This document shows positions 27,080-36,456 of a stretch of DNA of 64,000 nt, in pieces; the stretch's first letter is position 1; each line of letters opens with the position of its first letter. The stretch is from Intrasporangium calvum (GTDB taxonomy: Bacteria; Actinomycetota; Actinomycetes; Actinomycetales; Dermatophilaceae), in contig NZ_JAPFQL010000002.1 in the NCBI RefSeq assembly GCF_028446585.1, positions 41,191-105,190 of the forward strand, written 5' to 3'. The notes under the pieces were generated by a model, which saw only the letters and a list, made by a program, of their open reading frames with translations, searched no databases and was not told the origin of the DNA. The position numbers and the translations under genes were made by a program.

Positions 27080-27964
27080 TCAGGCAATCGTCGCGAGGGC
27101 GGCCCGGACCTGGGCGCGCTGCTCGCCGGTCGCCTCCACGAGGGGCAGTCGCGTCGCGGCGGACTCGACGAGGCCCTGCTCGGCGAGGGCGGCCTTGGCC
27201 ATGATGGCGCCCTGGGTCACGTACATCACCGCGTCGACGATGTCGTGCAGCGACCGGTGGATCGCTCGTGCGTCGTCCCAGCGTCCGTCGACGACGGCGT
27301 CGGCGAAGCGGCGGTAGACGGCAGGGCAGGTCTGTGACGTGACTCCGACGAAGCCGACCGCGCCGTTGACGAAGTGGGCGAGGTTCATCGCGTCGTCGCC
27401 GGAGTACCAGTCCAGACCGGTGGACTCCATCAGCTGGCTGGCGAGCCACAGGTCGCCGCGGGCGTCCTTGACCGCAACGATCCGGTCGTGCTCTGCGATC
27501 CGCAGGTACGTCTCACGGGCGATCGCGATGCCCGAGCGTCCGGGGATGTCATAGACCATGACGGGCAGGTCGCTCGCATCGGCAAGGGCGAGGAAGTGTG
27601 CGGTGAGGCCGGACTGCGGAGGCTTGTTGTAGTACGGCGTGACAGCCAGGACGGCGTGGGCGCCGGCCTGCTGCGCCATCTGCACCGACTCGACGCTCTT
27701 GGCGGTGTCGTTGCTGCCGGCCCCCGCGATGATCACGGCCCGGTCGCCCACGGCCGCGACGACCGCTCGGAGCAGCTCCTCCTTCTCGGCTGCCGTGGTT
27801 GTCGGGGACTCCCCGGTCGTGCCGGACACGACGATCCCGTCGTGCCCCTGGTCGACGAGGTGGTTCGCGAGGCGCTGGGCGGAGTCGAGATCGACCGATC
27901 CGTCTGCGCGCATCGGCGTCACCATCGCCGAGAGGACACGTCCGAGCCTGGGTGCGTCTGCCAT
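27080..27964 (-). CDS. dapA: 4-hydroxy-tetrahydrodipicolinate synthase
   Basis: Condenses pyruvate with aspartate semialdehyde, the first step of the lysine/DAP branch. 294 residues. The Schiff-base lysine is K166 in IVAVKDARGD; Y138 in VYDIPGRSG and GTTGESPTTT are the other active-site signatures. It lies 52 bp upstream of rnj, probably in the same transcript, and ~180 bp after the folA terminator. Confidence 0.96.
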   Translation of the reverse strand: MADAPRLGRVLSAMVTPMRADGSVDLDSAQRLANHLVDQGHDGIVVSGTTGESPTTTAAEKEELLRAVVAAVGDRAVIIAGAGSNDTAKSVESVQMAQQAGAHAVLAVTPYYNKPPQSGLTAHFLALADASDLPVMVYDIPGRSGIAIARETYLRIAEHDRIVAVKDARGDLWLASQLMESTGLDWYSGDDAMNLAHFVNGAVGFVGVTSQTCPAVYRRFADAVVDGRWDDARAIHRSLHDIVDAVMYVTQGAIMAKAALAEQGLVESAATRLPLVEATGEQRAQVRAALATIA

Positions 27965-28033
27965 GCGCCAAGGTTAGCGCCCGGGCCCGGGCCCTTCGGC
28001 CGCACGCCCACCACGCCGAGGTGGACGCAGAAA

Positions 28034-28073
28034 GCGAGGCACTACTCGCTCGGGGGTCCGAGTAGTGCCTCGC
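28034..28073 (-). terminator. Terminator of the thyA-folA operon
   Basis: A perfect 15-bp stem (28034-28048 with 28059-28073) and 10-nt loop, followed on the minus strand by TTTCTG. It lies between the folA end and the dapA start. Confidence 0.8.
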
Positions 28074-28148
28074 CACCCCTTCCATCGCACACCCGACCCT
28101 GGCGTTACACCGAATCGCCGAGAATTTTGATCCGGCCGGCTGCCATCG

Positions 28149-28613
28149 TCAGCGCCGGGCGTAGGTGACCCAGGAGAAGCCGTCATGCTCCTCGCGGTCG
28201 GTCTCCTGCCACTGGGCCTCGTCGATCTCGGGGAAGGTGACCGAGCCCTCCGGGGACCGGTCGACCTCGGTGATGACGAGCCGGGCCGCAAAGGGCATGG
28301 CCTCGCGATAGACCTCTCCCCCGCCGACGATGAACACCTCGTCCGCCGGCCCGGCGAGGCTCAGTGCCTCCGCGAGCGAGTGGGCGGTCTCGACGCCGGC
28401 GTGCTGCCACTCGGGTTGGCGGGTCACGACGATGCTGCGCCGCCCGGGCAGCACGCCCATCGTCTCGAACGTGCGGCGGCCCATGATCATCGGATGGCCC
28501 ATGGTGGTGCGCTTGAAGAACTTGAGGTCCTCCGGCAGGTGCCAGGGCATCGCGGACCCGTCGCCGATCACGCCGTTGCGACCGACGGCCGCGATCATCG
28601 TCACGTTGGTCAT
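28149..28613 (-). CDS. folA: Dihydrofolate reductase
   Basis: A 154-residue NADPH-dependent enzyme that regenerates tetrahydrofolate consumed by ThyA. IAAVGRNGVIGDGSAMPWHLPEDL (N-terminal 30 residues), MGRRTFETMG, IVVTRQ and FIVGGGEVYREA are the classical motifs. ATG 28613 starts MTNVTMIAAV; the longer frame is thyA read out of phase. Sixty-two bp after thyA, same operon. Confidence 0.96.
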   Translation of the reverse strand: MTNVTMIAAVGRNGVIGDGSAMPWHLPEDLKFFKRTTMGHPMIMGRRTFETMGVLPGRRSIVVTRQPEWQHAGVETAHSLAEALSLAGPADEVFIVGGGEVYREAMPFAARLVITEVDRSPEGSVTFPEIDEAQWQETDREEHDGFSWVTYARR

Positions 28614-28675
28614 GGAGCCACTGTCGCAGGTCCGCGGCGGAACGTCGCGGGCCGCGGCCGACACGTCGCTGCGGA

Positions 28676-29491
28676 TCAGACGGCGATGGGCGCCTTGATG
28701 CCGGGATCCGCGACGTAGTCGACCAGCTCGAAGTCGTCGAGGTCGAACTCGTCGATGTCCGTCTTGCCCGGCGTGATCCGCATGGTGGGCAGGGGGTGCG
28801 GGGTCCGGGTGAGCTGGAGTCTGGCCTGCTCGAGGTGGTTGAGGTAGAGGTGGGCGTCCCCCAAGGTGTGGACGAACTCGCCCGGCTCGAGATCCGTCAG
28901 CTGGGCGACCATCTGGGTCAGCAGTGCGTAGCTGGCGATGTTGAACGGCACGCCGAGGAAGATGTCGGCGCTGCGCTGGTAGAGCTGGCACGAGAGCCGC
29001 CGGCGCCCACCGGGCTCCGTGGCCGGGTGGACGTAGAACTGGAAGAGCGTGTGGCACGGCGGCAGCGCCATGTCGTCGACGTCGGCAACGTTCCAGGCGG
29101 ACACGATGTGCCGCCGCGAGTCCGGGTTGGTGCGGATCTGCTCGATCACCTTGGCGATCTGGTCGACGCGCCGGCCGTCGGGTGTCGGCCAGGACCGCCA
29201 CTGGTAGCCGTAGATCGGCCCGAGGTCGCCGCTCTCGTCGGCCCACTCGTCCCAGATGGAGATGCCACGCTCCTGCAGCCACTGGACGTTGGTGTCACCC
29301 CGCAAGAACCACAGCAGCTCGCCGATGATCGAGCGCAGGTGCAGCCGCTTGGTCGTCATGGCCGGGAAGCCGTCCGCGAGGTCGAACCGCATCTGGTGCC
29401 CGAAGACACTGAGCGTGCCCGTGCCGGTCCGGTCGGACTTCTCCTGGCCGTGGGTCAGGACGTGGTCGAGGAGGTCGAGGTACTGCCGCAC
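28676..29491 (-). CDS. thyA: Thymidylate synthase
   Basis: A folate-dependent dUMP methylase of 271 residues, with the catalytic cysteine in [12 protein letters not shown] (near residue 146), [12 protein letters not shown] near the N-terminus and [12 protein letters not shown] after it. It uses a GTG start. Operon thyA-folA on the minus strand, closed by the hairpin at 28034-28073. Confidence 0.97.
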   Translation of the reverse strand: MRQYLDLLDHVLTHGQEKSDRTGTGTLSVFGHQMRFDLADGFPAMTTKRLHLRSIIGELLWFLRGDTNVQWLQERGISIWDEWADESGDLGPIYGYQWRSWPTPDGRRVDQIAKVIEQIRTNPDSRRHIVSAWNVADVDDMALPPCHTLFQFYVHPATEPGGRRRLSCQLYQRSADIFLGVPFNIASYALLTQMVAQLTDLEPGEFVHTLGDAHLYLNHLEQARLQLTRTPHPLPTMRITPGKTDIDEFDLDDFELVDYVADPGIKAPIAV

Positions 29492-29539
29492 AGCCGCAGC
29501 CTAGCCCGGCCCACTGACATCCCGCCGTACCCGCTCAGG

Positions 29540-29583
29540 GTGTGTGCCGCGACCGGGTTCCCGGCCCCAGTCGCGGCACACAC
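29540..29583 (-). terminator. Hairpin terminator downstream of the membrane-protein gene
   Basis: A perfect 14-bp stem (GTGTGTGCCGCGAC 29540-29553 with its complement 29570-29583). A second, smaller hairpin with a GAAA loop (29585-29604) overlaps the stop codon of the gene at 29598. No obvious T-tract. Confidence 0.6.
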
Positions 29584-29597
29584 CGGCCTGACGAAAG

Positions 29598-30704
29598 TCA
29601 GGCCGCTCGGTCGGCGACGGCCGGGTCGGGCGCGCGCTCAGGCTCCGGGGCCGTGTCTCGGACGAGTGGCCAGAGCCCGAAGAAGTCGCCCGCCCAGGCC
29701 ATGGCCGGGAAGGTCACGGCGAGGAGCGCATTGGCCAGCCACAGCTCGGCATCGAAGCCAGGGGCTCCCGAGGGCAGGTCACCGGTCACCAGCGGCATCA
29801 CCGCGGCGTACGCGAGCGCGAGAACGCTGCCGACGAGGGCTGCGGCCGCTGCGCTCGCCAGACCCTTGACCGGCCCACGGAGGCTGCCGAACAGAGACCC
29901 TTGGAGCATGTTGAGCAGGATGACCGAGCCGAAGATGAACGGGATCGGCACTCGCACGAGGAACACCGGCGCGTCCATCCCGAGCCCGCGGGTCCCGACC
30001 CAGAAGAGGGCGCCGCCGATGACGACGGAGGCCAGCGTCCAGACGATGCCGAGGACCGGCTGGCGCATGACCGCACCGAACCGGGTCAGCGGCCACAGGT
30101 CGAAGTGGAGGAAGAGGAACATGACGGCGAGCGCGGTGACGGCGAGGACCGTCATGTCCCAGGCGTTGAAGAGCCCACCCGGGTCGAGCGAGGGCTGGTA
30201 GAACGGCGCACCCTTGGCGAACCCGTAGTCGAAGAGCACGTAGAAGAGGACGGCGTTGACGACGTAGGCCGTCACGAGGAGACCGAAGCCGCCGACGAGC
30301 CGGGTGCGCACGAGCGACCAGGGCCAGCCGCCCCACACGATCGCGAGGAAGAAGGTTGCCACGACCGACGTGATGATCGCCTGGATCACCATCGGGACGG
30401 GGGGCGTGACCCCGCCGCCGATGGTGGCGAGGTGCACCACCGCGATGACAGCCGCGACGGCCGCGGTCAGGACGAGGAACAGCAGTCCCCGCACCGGCTG
30501 GGGCCGCGCGGCAATCGACGCCGGCACGGCCCCGCGCCAGAACACCCCGATGACGATGCTCACGGGGATCGCGCACATGAGCGCGAACGACACCCAGCCC
30601 CCGAAGGTGGGCCAGGAGAAGAACGAGATGAAGACGAGCGCGGCGAGGATCACGGCGGTCGTCGCGACGACGCCGAGCAGGGGCTGGCGCAGGCGAGCGG
30701 GCAA
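29598..30704 (-). CDS. Polytopic membrane protein of unknown function
   Basis: A 368-residue hydrophobic protein with about nine or ten membrane segments, such as LLGVVATTAVILAALVFISF and AIITSVVATFFLAIVWGG, and a short acidic/Pro C-terminus. I recognise no family motif. It begins with TTG at 30704, supported by a GGAGG box six bases upstream. It stands alone between thyA and paaE; no functional clue from neighbours. Confidence 0.75.
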   Translation of the reverse strand: MPARLRQPLLGVVATTAVILAALVFISFFSWPTFGGWVSFALMCAIPVSIVIGVFWRGAVPASIAARPQPVRGLLFLVLTAAVAAVIAVVHLATIGGGVTPPVPMVIQAIITSVVATFFLAIVWGGWPWSLVRTRLVGGFGLLVTAYVVNAVLFYVLFDYGFAKGAPFYQPSLDPGGLFNAWDMTVLAVTALAVMFLFLHFDLWPLTRFGAVMRQPVLGIVWTLASVVIGGALFWVGTRGLGMDAPVFLVRVPIPFIFGSVILLNMLQGSLFGSLRGPVKGLASAAAAALVGSVLALAYAAVMPLVTGDLPSGAPGFDAELWLANALLAVTFPAMAWAGDFFGLWPLVRDTAPEPERAPDPAVADRAA

Positions 30705-30850
30705 GGGGCACCTCCAGGGGCAGGCGCGGCGGTGCTGCCGCGCGGCCCGAGGCTAGGGCGCCCGGCCCCTGTTGCGCCCGGACCGTTCCACGCTGAGGTA
30801 CGCGGGGCTCCAGCCGGCCCGGTGACGCGCCCCGGAGGCGAGGTCTCGGC

Positions 30851-31972
30851 TCAGGCGTCGTAGTCCAGGGACACCTCGTCCGTGACCGGGTGGCTCTGGC
30901 AGGCCAGCACGATCCCGGCCGCGACCTCCTCCGGCTCGAGGGCGTAGTTCCGCTCCATCTGCACCTCCCCGGAGACGAGCCGGGCCCGGCACGTCCCGCA
31001 CACGCCGTTGGTGCAGGAGTAGGGCGCATCGGGACGAGCGCGCAGCGTCGCGTCGAGGATCGTCTCCTCGCGGCTCGGCATGGGGATCACGGTGGTGCGC
31101 CCGTCGAGGTTGACGGTCACGGTCGCCGCGGGCGGCGCGGCCTCGTCGACGACGACCTTGCGCTTCGGCTCGGTCCCGTCCTCGACGTGGAAGATCTCGT
31201 GGTGGATGTGGTGCGGGTCGACTCCGCGCTCCTTGAGCAGCGCCTCGGCGCCGGTGACGAGACCGAAGGGGCCGCACAGATACCACTCGTCCACCGAGCC
31301 GACTGGCACGAGTGCGCCAAAGATGCGCTCGAGGCGCTCCGGGTCGAGCCGGCCGCTGAACAGCTCGACGTCCTGCAGCTCCCGGGACAGCACGTTGATG
31401 AGGTGGAACCGGCCGGGGAAGCGGTTCTTGAGGTCCTCGAGCTCCTCGAGGAACATGATCGTGCTCGTCCGGCGGTTGCCGTAGAGCAGCGTCGCCCGGG
31501 ACGCCGGCTCCTCCTCCAACGCCGTGCTGAGCAGGGCCATCACCGGGGTGATGCCGGAGCCGGCGGCGATGGCGACGTGGTGTCGGGCCGCGCCGGGCTG
31601 CGTCGCGCAGGTGAAGCTGCCGAGCGGGGTCATCACCTCGAGCACATCGCCGGGGGCGACGACGTCGTTGAGCCAGGTGGACATGCGTCCCTGGGGCACA
31701 CGTGCCGCGGCCACCCGCAGTGTCCCGGTGGCAGCCGCCGTGGCGCGGGACTGGCAGATGGAGTACGACTGCCGGACCTCCTCACCGTTGAGCACGGCGC
31801 GGATGGTCAGGTGCTGACCGGGCTCGAAGAGGTAATCGTCGGCGAGCTCCGGCGGCACGGCGAAGGTGATCGCGACGGACTCGTCGGTCAACCTCTCGAC
31901 GTCGGCGACGGTCAGGTCGTGAAAGCGGGCCCGATGGCGGGCGGGTGCGCCCTCGGTGGTCAGGTCGGTCAT
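30851..31972 (-). CDS. paaE: 1,2-phenylacetyl-CoA epoxidase, reductase subunit
   Basis: Feeds electrons from NAD(P)H to the PaaAC oxygenase. 373 residues: an FAD/NAD ferredoxin-reductase module (RQSYSICQS flavin site, IAAGSGITPVMALL and YLCGPFGLV nucleotide site) followed by a C-terminal plant-type [2Fe-2S] domain with cysteines in YSCTNGVCGTCRARL and VLACQSHP. It abuts paaD (stop and ATG touch) and is the last gene of paaABCDE. Confidence 0.95.
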   Translation of the reverse strand: MTDLTTEGAPARHRARFHDLTVADVERLTDESVAITFAVPPELADDYLFEPGQHLTIRAVLNGEEVRQSYSICQSRATAAATGTLRVAAARVPQGRMSTWLNDVVAPGDVLEVMTPLGSFTCATQPGAARHHVAIAAGSGITPVMALLSTALEEEPASRATLLYGNRRTSTIMFLEELEDLKNRFPGRFHLINVLSRELQDVELFSGRLDPERLERIFGALVPVGSVDEWYLCGPFGLVTGAEALLKERGVDPHHIHHEIFHVEDGTEPKRKVVVDEAAPPAATVTVNLDGRTTVIPMPSREETILDATLRARPDAPYSCTNGVCGTCRARLVSGEVQMERNYALEPEEVAAGIVLACQSHPVTDEVSLDYDA

Positions 31973-32494
31973 TCAGATGGCCTTGAACTCGTCGAAGGGC
32001 TCGCGGCACGCGTCGCAGCGGCGCAGGGCCTTGCACGCGGTCGAGCCGAAGTGGGCGATCTCGGTGGTGTCGTCGGAGCCGCAATGGGGACAGGCGACGA
32101 CGTGGCGCTGGAGCTGGACCGACACGGGTCCCCGCGACGGGCCTCCGCCCTCCGCTGAGGGCCCGGGAGGGGCGATGCCGAAGCGCGCCAACGCCTCTCG
32201 GCCGGCGGCAGTCATCCAGTCGGTGGTCCAGGCGGGTGACAGCTGGGTCACGACCTCGGAGCGGTAGCCGTGAGCGTCCGCCTCCCAGCGGATCCGGTCG
32301 GCGATGGCCTCCATGGCCGGGCAGCCGGAGTAGGTCGGTGTGATCGTGGCGACGACGGTGCGGGCGTCCTCGTCGACCGAGACGTCGCGCAGGATCCCGA
32401 GGTCAGCGATGGAGATCACCGGGATCTCGGGGTCCGGGATCCGGGAGATCGCTTCTGCGACAGTCGTCCTCGACACGGCCAGCACCGCGGTCAC
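31973..32494 (-). CDS. paaD: 1,2-phenylacetyl-CoA epoxidase subunit PaaD
   Basis: A 173-residue protein with an N-terminal MIP18/DUF59-type domain (DPEIPVISIADLGIL, TPTYSGCPAME) thought to help cluster assembly, and a C-terminal zinc ribbon (CPHCG and CDAC). The GTG start at 32494 overlaps the paaC stop. PaaD is needed for epoxidase maturation in known systems. Confidence 0.94.
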   Translation of the reverse strand: MTAVLAVSRTTVAEAISRIPDPEIPVISIADLGILRDVSVDEDARTVVATITPTYSGCPAMEAIADRIRWEADAHGYRSEVVTQLSPAWTTDWMTAAGREALARFGIAPPGPSAEGGGPSRGPVSVQLQRHVVACPHCGSDDTTEIAHFGSTACKALRRCDACREPFDEFKAI

Positions 32495-33258
32495 CACGTG
32501 GCGCCGGGATGGGAGCGCGCGATGTGCTGCATCTCGGCGAGCAGGTAGCCCATGGGCTTCGAGTGGATCCCCGCGCGGCCGCCCCGCGCGCGCCACGTGG
32601 GGGCGTGCAGGTCGAGCGTCGCCTCCTGGCACACGGCGGCGACGTGGGTGGTGACCGCCTCGTGCAGCGAGGACGGCAGCACCCCGATCCCCGACTCGGC
32701 GGCCGCGACGGACGCCTCGTCGTCGAAGAACAGCTCGGGCAGGTAGGGCAGCACCGAGTCGAGCGCCGCCTGCATCCGCGTGTGCGACTCCTCGGTGCCG
32801 TCACCGAGCCGCACGACCCACAGGGCCGCGTGGTCGAGGTGGTAGCGCACCTCCTTGAGCGCCTTGCCCGCCACCCCCGCGAGGACGGGGTCGCTCGAAG
32901 CGAGCAGAGCGGCATACAGCTCCCGCTGGTAGGTCGCGAACCACAGCAGTCGCGCCATCTCCTGCCCGAAGTCGCCGCGCTCCTGCTCGACGAGGTGCAC
33001 GTTGCGCCAGTCCCGCTCGTCGCGCACCATCGCGAAGTCGTCCTCGCTGCGGCCCGTGCCGTCGAGGGTGCCGACGTGCGGATAGAGCGCCCGCGCCTGC
33101 CCGAGCAGGTCGAGCGCGATGTTGCCCAGCGCCATGTCCTCCTCGATCTGCGGCGCGTTGCTCATCCACTCGGCGAGCCGCTGCGCGTAGACCATCGCGT
33201 CATCCGCCAGACCCAGGACGTATGCCGCTGGGCTCGCTTGCGCTGCAACCTCGGTCAC
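32491..33258 (-). CDS. paaC: 1,2-phenylacetyl-CoA epoxidase subunit PaaC
   Basis: A structural ferritin-like partner of PaaA. 255 residues: YVLGLADDAMVYAQRLAEW, GNIALDLLGQARALY and KEVRYHLDHAALWVVRLG. The gene contains two copies of the dispersed motif: one gives SPAAY at residues 9-13, just before the conserved start of the fold, and one gives YAALLA near residue 116. GTG start overlapping the paaB stop (GTGA). Confidence 0.94.
   Translation of the reverse strand: MTEVAAQASPAAYVLGLADDAMVYAQRLAEWMSNAPQIEEDMALGNIALDLLGQARALYPHVGTLDGTGRSEDDFAMVRDERDWRNVHLVEQERGDFGQEMARLLWFATYQRELYAALLASSDPVLAGVAGKALKEVRYHLDHAALWVVRLGDGTEESHTRMQAALDSVLPYLPELFFDDEASVAAAESGIGVLPSSLHEAVTTHVAAVCQEATLDLHAPTWRARGGRAGIHSKPMGYLLAEMQHIARSHPGATW
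32899..32917 (-). repeat. Dispersed 19-bp motif, copy 8
   Basis: GTATGCCGCTCTGCTCGCT, sense within paaC, encoding YAALLA. Only 302 bp from copy 9. Confidence 0.8.
33220..33238 (+). repeat. Dispersed 19-bp motif, copy 9
   Basis: A perfect consensus copy, antisense within the N-terminal codons of paaC, encoding SPAAY. Confidence 0.9.
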
Positions 33259-33563
33259 AGGTACTCCACGTCCTCGGGGACCTCGTAGAACGACGGGTGG
33301 CGATAGACCTTGTCAGCGGCCGGGTCGAAGAAGGAGTCCTTCTCCTCCGGGCTGCTCGCGACGATGTCGGAGGCCCGCACGACCCAGATCGACACGCCCT
33401 CCTGGCGGCGGGTGTAGAGGTCGCGACCGTTGCGCAGGGCCAGCTGCGCGTCGGGGGCGTGGAGCGAGCCGACGTGGACGTGCGAGAGCCCTCGCTTGCC
33501 ACGGACGAACACCTCCCAGAGCGGCCAGCTCTTCTCGGTCGAGCTCTCGGGAGCTTCGGTCAC
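33255..33563 (-). CDS. paaB: 1,2-phenylacetyl-CoA epoxidase subunit PaaB
   Basis: A 102-residue small subunit: [42 protein letters not shown] and [10 protein letters not shown] define the family. The GTG start at 33563 overlaps the paaA stop (GTGA) and its stop overlaps paaC, so stoichiometric coupling is likely. Confidence 0.94.
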   Translation of the reverse strand: MTEAPESSTEKSWPLWEVFVRGKRGLSHVHVGSLHAPDAQLALRNGRDLYTRRQEGVSIWVVRASDIVASSPEEKDSFFDPAADKVYRHPSFYEVPEDVEYL

Positions 33564-34603
33564 GCAGCACTCTCCTTCTGCTTCGCTGCCTGCTTGGTTG
33601 CGTAGGCGTTGGCGGCTTCCCGGACCCAGGCGCCGTCCTCGTGGGCGCGGCGCCGGTGGGCGATGCGCTCGGCGTTGCATGCGCCGTCGCCGCGCAGCAC
33701 GCGCCAGAACTCGTCCCAGTCGATCGGGCCGAAGTCGTAGTGGCCGCGCTCCTCGTTCCACTTCAGGTCGGGGTCGGGCAGCACGATGCCGAGCTTCTCC
33801 GCCTGCGGCACCATCATGTCGACGAACTTCTGGCGCAGGTCGTCGTTGGAGAACCGCTTGATTCCCCAGGCCATCGACTGGGCCGTGTGGCCGCCCTTGG
33901 CGGCCTCACCGGTGTCGGGCGGGCCGAACATCATCAGCGCCGGCCACCACCAGCGGTCGGCGGCGTCCTGGGCCATCGCCTGCTGCGCCTCGGTGCCGCG
34001 CATGAGGTTCCAGAGGATCTCGAAGCCCTGCCGCTGGTGGAACGACTCCTCCTTGCACACGCGGATCATCGCGCGGGCGTAGGGACCGTAGGAGCAGCGG
34101 CAGAGCGGCACCTGGTTCATGATCGCCGCGCCGTCGACGAGCCAGCCGATGGCGCCGCAGTCGGCCCAGGTGAGCGTCGGGTAGTTGAAGATCGAGGAGT
34201 ACTTCTGCTTGCCGTCGTGGAGGCGGTCGAGCAGCTCGGCCCGGTCGATGCCGAGGGTCTCGGCGGCGCTGTAGAGGTAGAGCCCGTGGCCCGCCTCGTC
34301 CTGGACCTTGGCGATGAGGATCGCCTTGCGGCGCAGGCTGGGAGCGCGGGTGATCCAGTTGCCCTCGGGCTGCATGCCGATGATCTCGGAGTGCGCGTGC
34401 TGGGCGATCTGCCGGATCAGCGTCTGCCGGTAGTCGTCGGGCATGGCGTCCCGCGGCTCGATCCGCTGGTCTGCGGCAATGAGTGCATCGAAGTCACCTC
34501 CGACGTGCTCGCGGTGGTCCTCGTGCGCGAGTGCCTCGTCGTAGGCTCCCGTCTCTGCCGCGTTCAACGGCTCGTTCGGGTCGATGACGTCATTGCCATA
34601 CAT
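33560..34603 (-). CDS. paaA: 1,2-phenylacetyl-CoA epoxidase subunit PaaA (catalytic)
   Basis: The di-iron oxygenase that epoxidises the ring of phenylacetyl-CoA. 347 residues. Iron-ligand regions [18 protein letters not shown] and [16 protein letters not shown] (E..H pairs), [13 protein letters not shown] and the lysine-bridge region are all present. ATG 34603 begins [13 protein letters not shown], as in homologues. First gene of the operon; the promoter must lie in the 80-bp gap shared with the divergent GNAT gene. The ligase and ring-opening paa genes are not in the window. Confidence 0.95.
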   Translation of the reverse strand: MYGNDVIDPNEPLNAAETGAYDEALAHEDHREHVGGDFDALIAADQRIEPRDAMPDDYRQTLIRQIAQHAHSEIIGMQPEGNWITRAPSLRRKAILIAKVQDEAGHGLYLYSAAETLGIDRAELLDRLHDGKQKYSSIFNYPTLTWADCGAIGWLVDGAAIMNQVPLCRCSYGPYARAMIRVCKEESFHQRQGFEILWNLMRGTEAQQAMAQDAADRWWWPALMMFGPPDTGEAAKGGHTAQSMAWGIKRFSNDDLRQKFVDMMVPQAEKLGIVLPDPDLKWNEERGHYDFGPIDWDEFWRVLRGDGACNAERIAHRRRAHEDGAWVREAANAYATKQAAKQKESAA

Positions 34604-34683
34604 GCGTCCAGTATGCGAGATGGGCGCCACTCACACCAAAGTGGCCTTTCTGGGCGGGCCCGGCCGCCTGAGACCATGCGGGG

Positions 34684-35301
34684 GTGAGCCATTCGCACGA
34701 CCACGGTCATGACCACAGCCACCCGCAGGGCCCCCTTGCCGACGCGAGCGTGCGGGTCGCGCGCGTCTCGGACGCGCCCGCCGTCGGCTTCGTGCAGGCC
34801 GTGGTCTTCCGGGAGGCGTATGCCGCTGTGCTCGCTCCCGAGGTCACCGCCGAGTTCCAGCCCCAGTCGTTCGCGAGCGCCTGGCGGACGACACTGGAGG
34901 GCGAGGCAGCGGGCGACGGCGTGCTGCTCGTCGCGTGCGCCGGTGACCAGGTGGTGGGCTTCGCTGCCGTCGGAGCGTCGAACGACCCCGACGCCGACGA
35001 CGAGACGGCCGAGCTGCTCGTCCTCGGAGTGCACCCGGACGCCCGGCGGCAGGGCCACGGCTCGCGCCTGCTCCACGCCGTCGTCGACACCGCGCGGGCG
35101 CGCGGCCGCGGCACCCTGACGGCATGGCCGCTCGCCTCGGCCGAGGAGGTGCGGGCCTTCCTCGTCGCTGCCGGCCTCGAGCCGGACGGTGCCCACCGCG
35201 AGCGCGTCGTGGGACCTGCAGGTGAGACCGCGACGGAGGTCCGTCTCTCGGCGGCGGTGGCGGAGCCCGAGCCCGAGCCCGGGGCTGGGGCGTCGCAGTG
35301 A
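34684..35301 (+). CDS. GNAT acetyltransferase with His-rich N-terminus
   Basis: A 205-residue GNAT-fold protein. The acetyl-CoA site is LLVLGVHPDARRQGHGSRLL (near residues 118-137). The first 15 residues (SHSHDHGHDHSHP) are a histidine-rich, metal-binding-like tail, unusual for the family. The C-terminus is a Glu/Pro run. A motif copy gives AYAAVLA at residues 45-51. GTG start; the stop overlaps azlC. Substrate unknown. Confidence 0.82.
   Translation: MSHSHDHGHDHSHPQGPLADASVRVARVSDAPAVGFVQAVVFREAYAAVLAPEVTAEFQPQSFASAWRTTLEGEAAGDGVLLVACAGDQVVGFAAVGASNDPDADDETAELLVLGVHPDARRQGHGSRLLHAVVDTARARGRGTLTAWPLASAEEVRAFLVAAGLEPDGAHRERVVGPAGETATEVRLSAAVAEPEPEPGAGASQ
34818..34836 (+). repeat. Dispersed 19-bp motif, copy 10
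   Basis: GTATGCCGCTGTGCTCGCT, sense within the GNAT gene, encoding YAAVLA. Confidence 0.85.
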
Positions 35302-36032
35302 CGGCCGAGGTGCTGCCGGCCGAGGAACGCCGGGTTGTCGTCCGGGAGGCCCTGTCCGTCGGGATCGCCACCGGCGCCTACGGCATCAGCTTCGGCGCGC
35401 TGGGCGTCGCGTCCGGCCTCGACGTCTGGCAGACCTGTGCGTTGTCGCTGCTGATGTTCACCGGTGGCTCACAGTTCGCCTTCATCGGCATCGTCTCGTC
35501 CGGTCTGCACGCGGCCCCTGCGGCCATCGCTGCCTCGTCGCTGCTCGGCATCCGCAACGGCCTCTACGCGCTGGAGCTGACGCAGCTGCTCGGCGTGCGC
35601 GGCCTGCGGAGGCTGGCGGCGGCCCACATCACCATCGACGAGTCCACCGCGGTGGCGGTCTCGCAGTCGCACGTCAAGGCGGCACGCCTGGGATTCTGGC
35701 TGACCGGGCTCTCGGTCTTCGTCCTGTGGAACCTCACCACGCTCGTGGGCGCCGTCGTCGGCAACGCCCTGGGTGACCCGAAGACGTGGGGGCTCGACGC
35801 CGCGGCGTGCGCCGCCTTCACGGCGCTGCTCTGGCCTCGACTGAAGAACCGGGACGCGGTGGGCATCGCCGTTGTCGCCGCCGTCGTCGCGGTGCTGCTG
35901 GCGCCGGCGACGCCGCCCGGGGTGCCGGTCATCGTGGCGGCGCTCGCGGCGTTCATCGCGTGGCGACAGCCGCGGGGGTCAGCGCGGGCGGAGTCCGGCG
36001 CTGTGTCGCCGGGGTCGGAGGTGCCGTCATGA
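35298..36032 (+). CDS. azlC: AzlC-family branched-chain amino acid exporter, large subunit
   Basis: A 244-residue membrane protein with about seven helices: REALSVGIATGAYGISFGAL, LLMFTGGSQFAFIGIV and LLGIRNGLYAL are AzlC signatures. With AzlD it exports branched-chain amino acids in characterised cases. GTG start overlapping the GNAT stop; its own stop overlaps azlD (ATGA). Confidence 0.92.
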   Translation: MTAEVLPAEERRVVVREALSVGIATGAYGISFGALGVASGLDVWQTCALSLLMFTGGSQFAFIGIVSSGLHAAPAAIAASSLLGIRNGLYALELTQLLGVRGLRRLAAAHITIDESTAVAVSQSHVKAARLGFWLTGLSVFVLWNLTTLVGAVVGNALGDPKTWGLDAAACAAFTALLWPRLKNRDAVGIAVVAAVVAVLLAPATPPGVPVIVAALAAFIAWRQPRGSARAESGAVSPGSEVPS

Positions 36033-36343
36033 CGATGTGGGTGGCCCTGCTCATCGCGACCGCGATCGCGTTCGGGCTCAAGCTCGCGGGCTACCTCGTG
36101 CCCGCCGACCTGCTGGCCGAGCCGCATGTCAAGCGCGTCACCGCCGCCTTGCCGATCGCCCTGCTCGCGGCCCTCGTCGCCATCCAGACGCTCACGGGTG
36201 CGGGTGGTGCGTGGACGCTGGACGCCCGGCTCGCGGCAGTCGGCGTCGCCATCGTGGCCCTGCTCTTCCGGGCCCCGTTCATCGTCGTCGTGGTGCTGGG
36301 CGCTGCCACGGCTGCGCTGCTCCGGCTCGCCGGCTGGTCCTGA
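36029..36343 (+). CDS. azlD: AzlD-family branched-chain amino acid exporter, small subunit
   Basis: A 104-residue protein with four hydrophobic helices (MWVALLIATAIAFGLKLAGY, ALPIALLAALVAIQTLT, AVGVAIVALLFRAPFIVVV). Partner of AzlC, coupled by the ATGA overlap. ATG 36029 is chosen because it makes this overlap and gives the family length. Confidence 0.92.
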   Translation: MTMWVALLIATAIAFGLKLAGYLVPADLLAEPHVKRVTAALPIALLAALVAIQTLTGAGGAWTLDARLAAVGVAIVALLFRAPFIVVVVLGAATAALLRLAGWS

Positions 36344-36379
36344 TGCCCCCGAGCGCTGGCCAGACCGACAACGGGTCGA

Positions 36380-36447
36380 CCAACCGGACGTCCGGGCGGC
36401 CCTGAGCGGGAGCGCCGCTCCAATGGGCCGAACGTCCGGTCGGTTGG
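36380..36447. terminator. Bidirectional hairpin between azlD and the convergent membrane gene
   Basis: CCAACCGGACGT (36380-36391) pairs with ACGTCCGGTCGGTTGG (36432-36447) with a small bulge. It lies midway between convergent stop codons; no T-tract. Confidence 0.5.
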
Positions 36448-36456
36448 CCCGTGCCG

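Noticed and set aside
27028..27087. Upstream start of RNase J at 27087
   Set aside because: It would overlap dapA; GTG 27027 has an AGGAA box and matches homologues.
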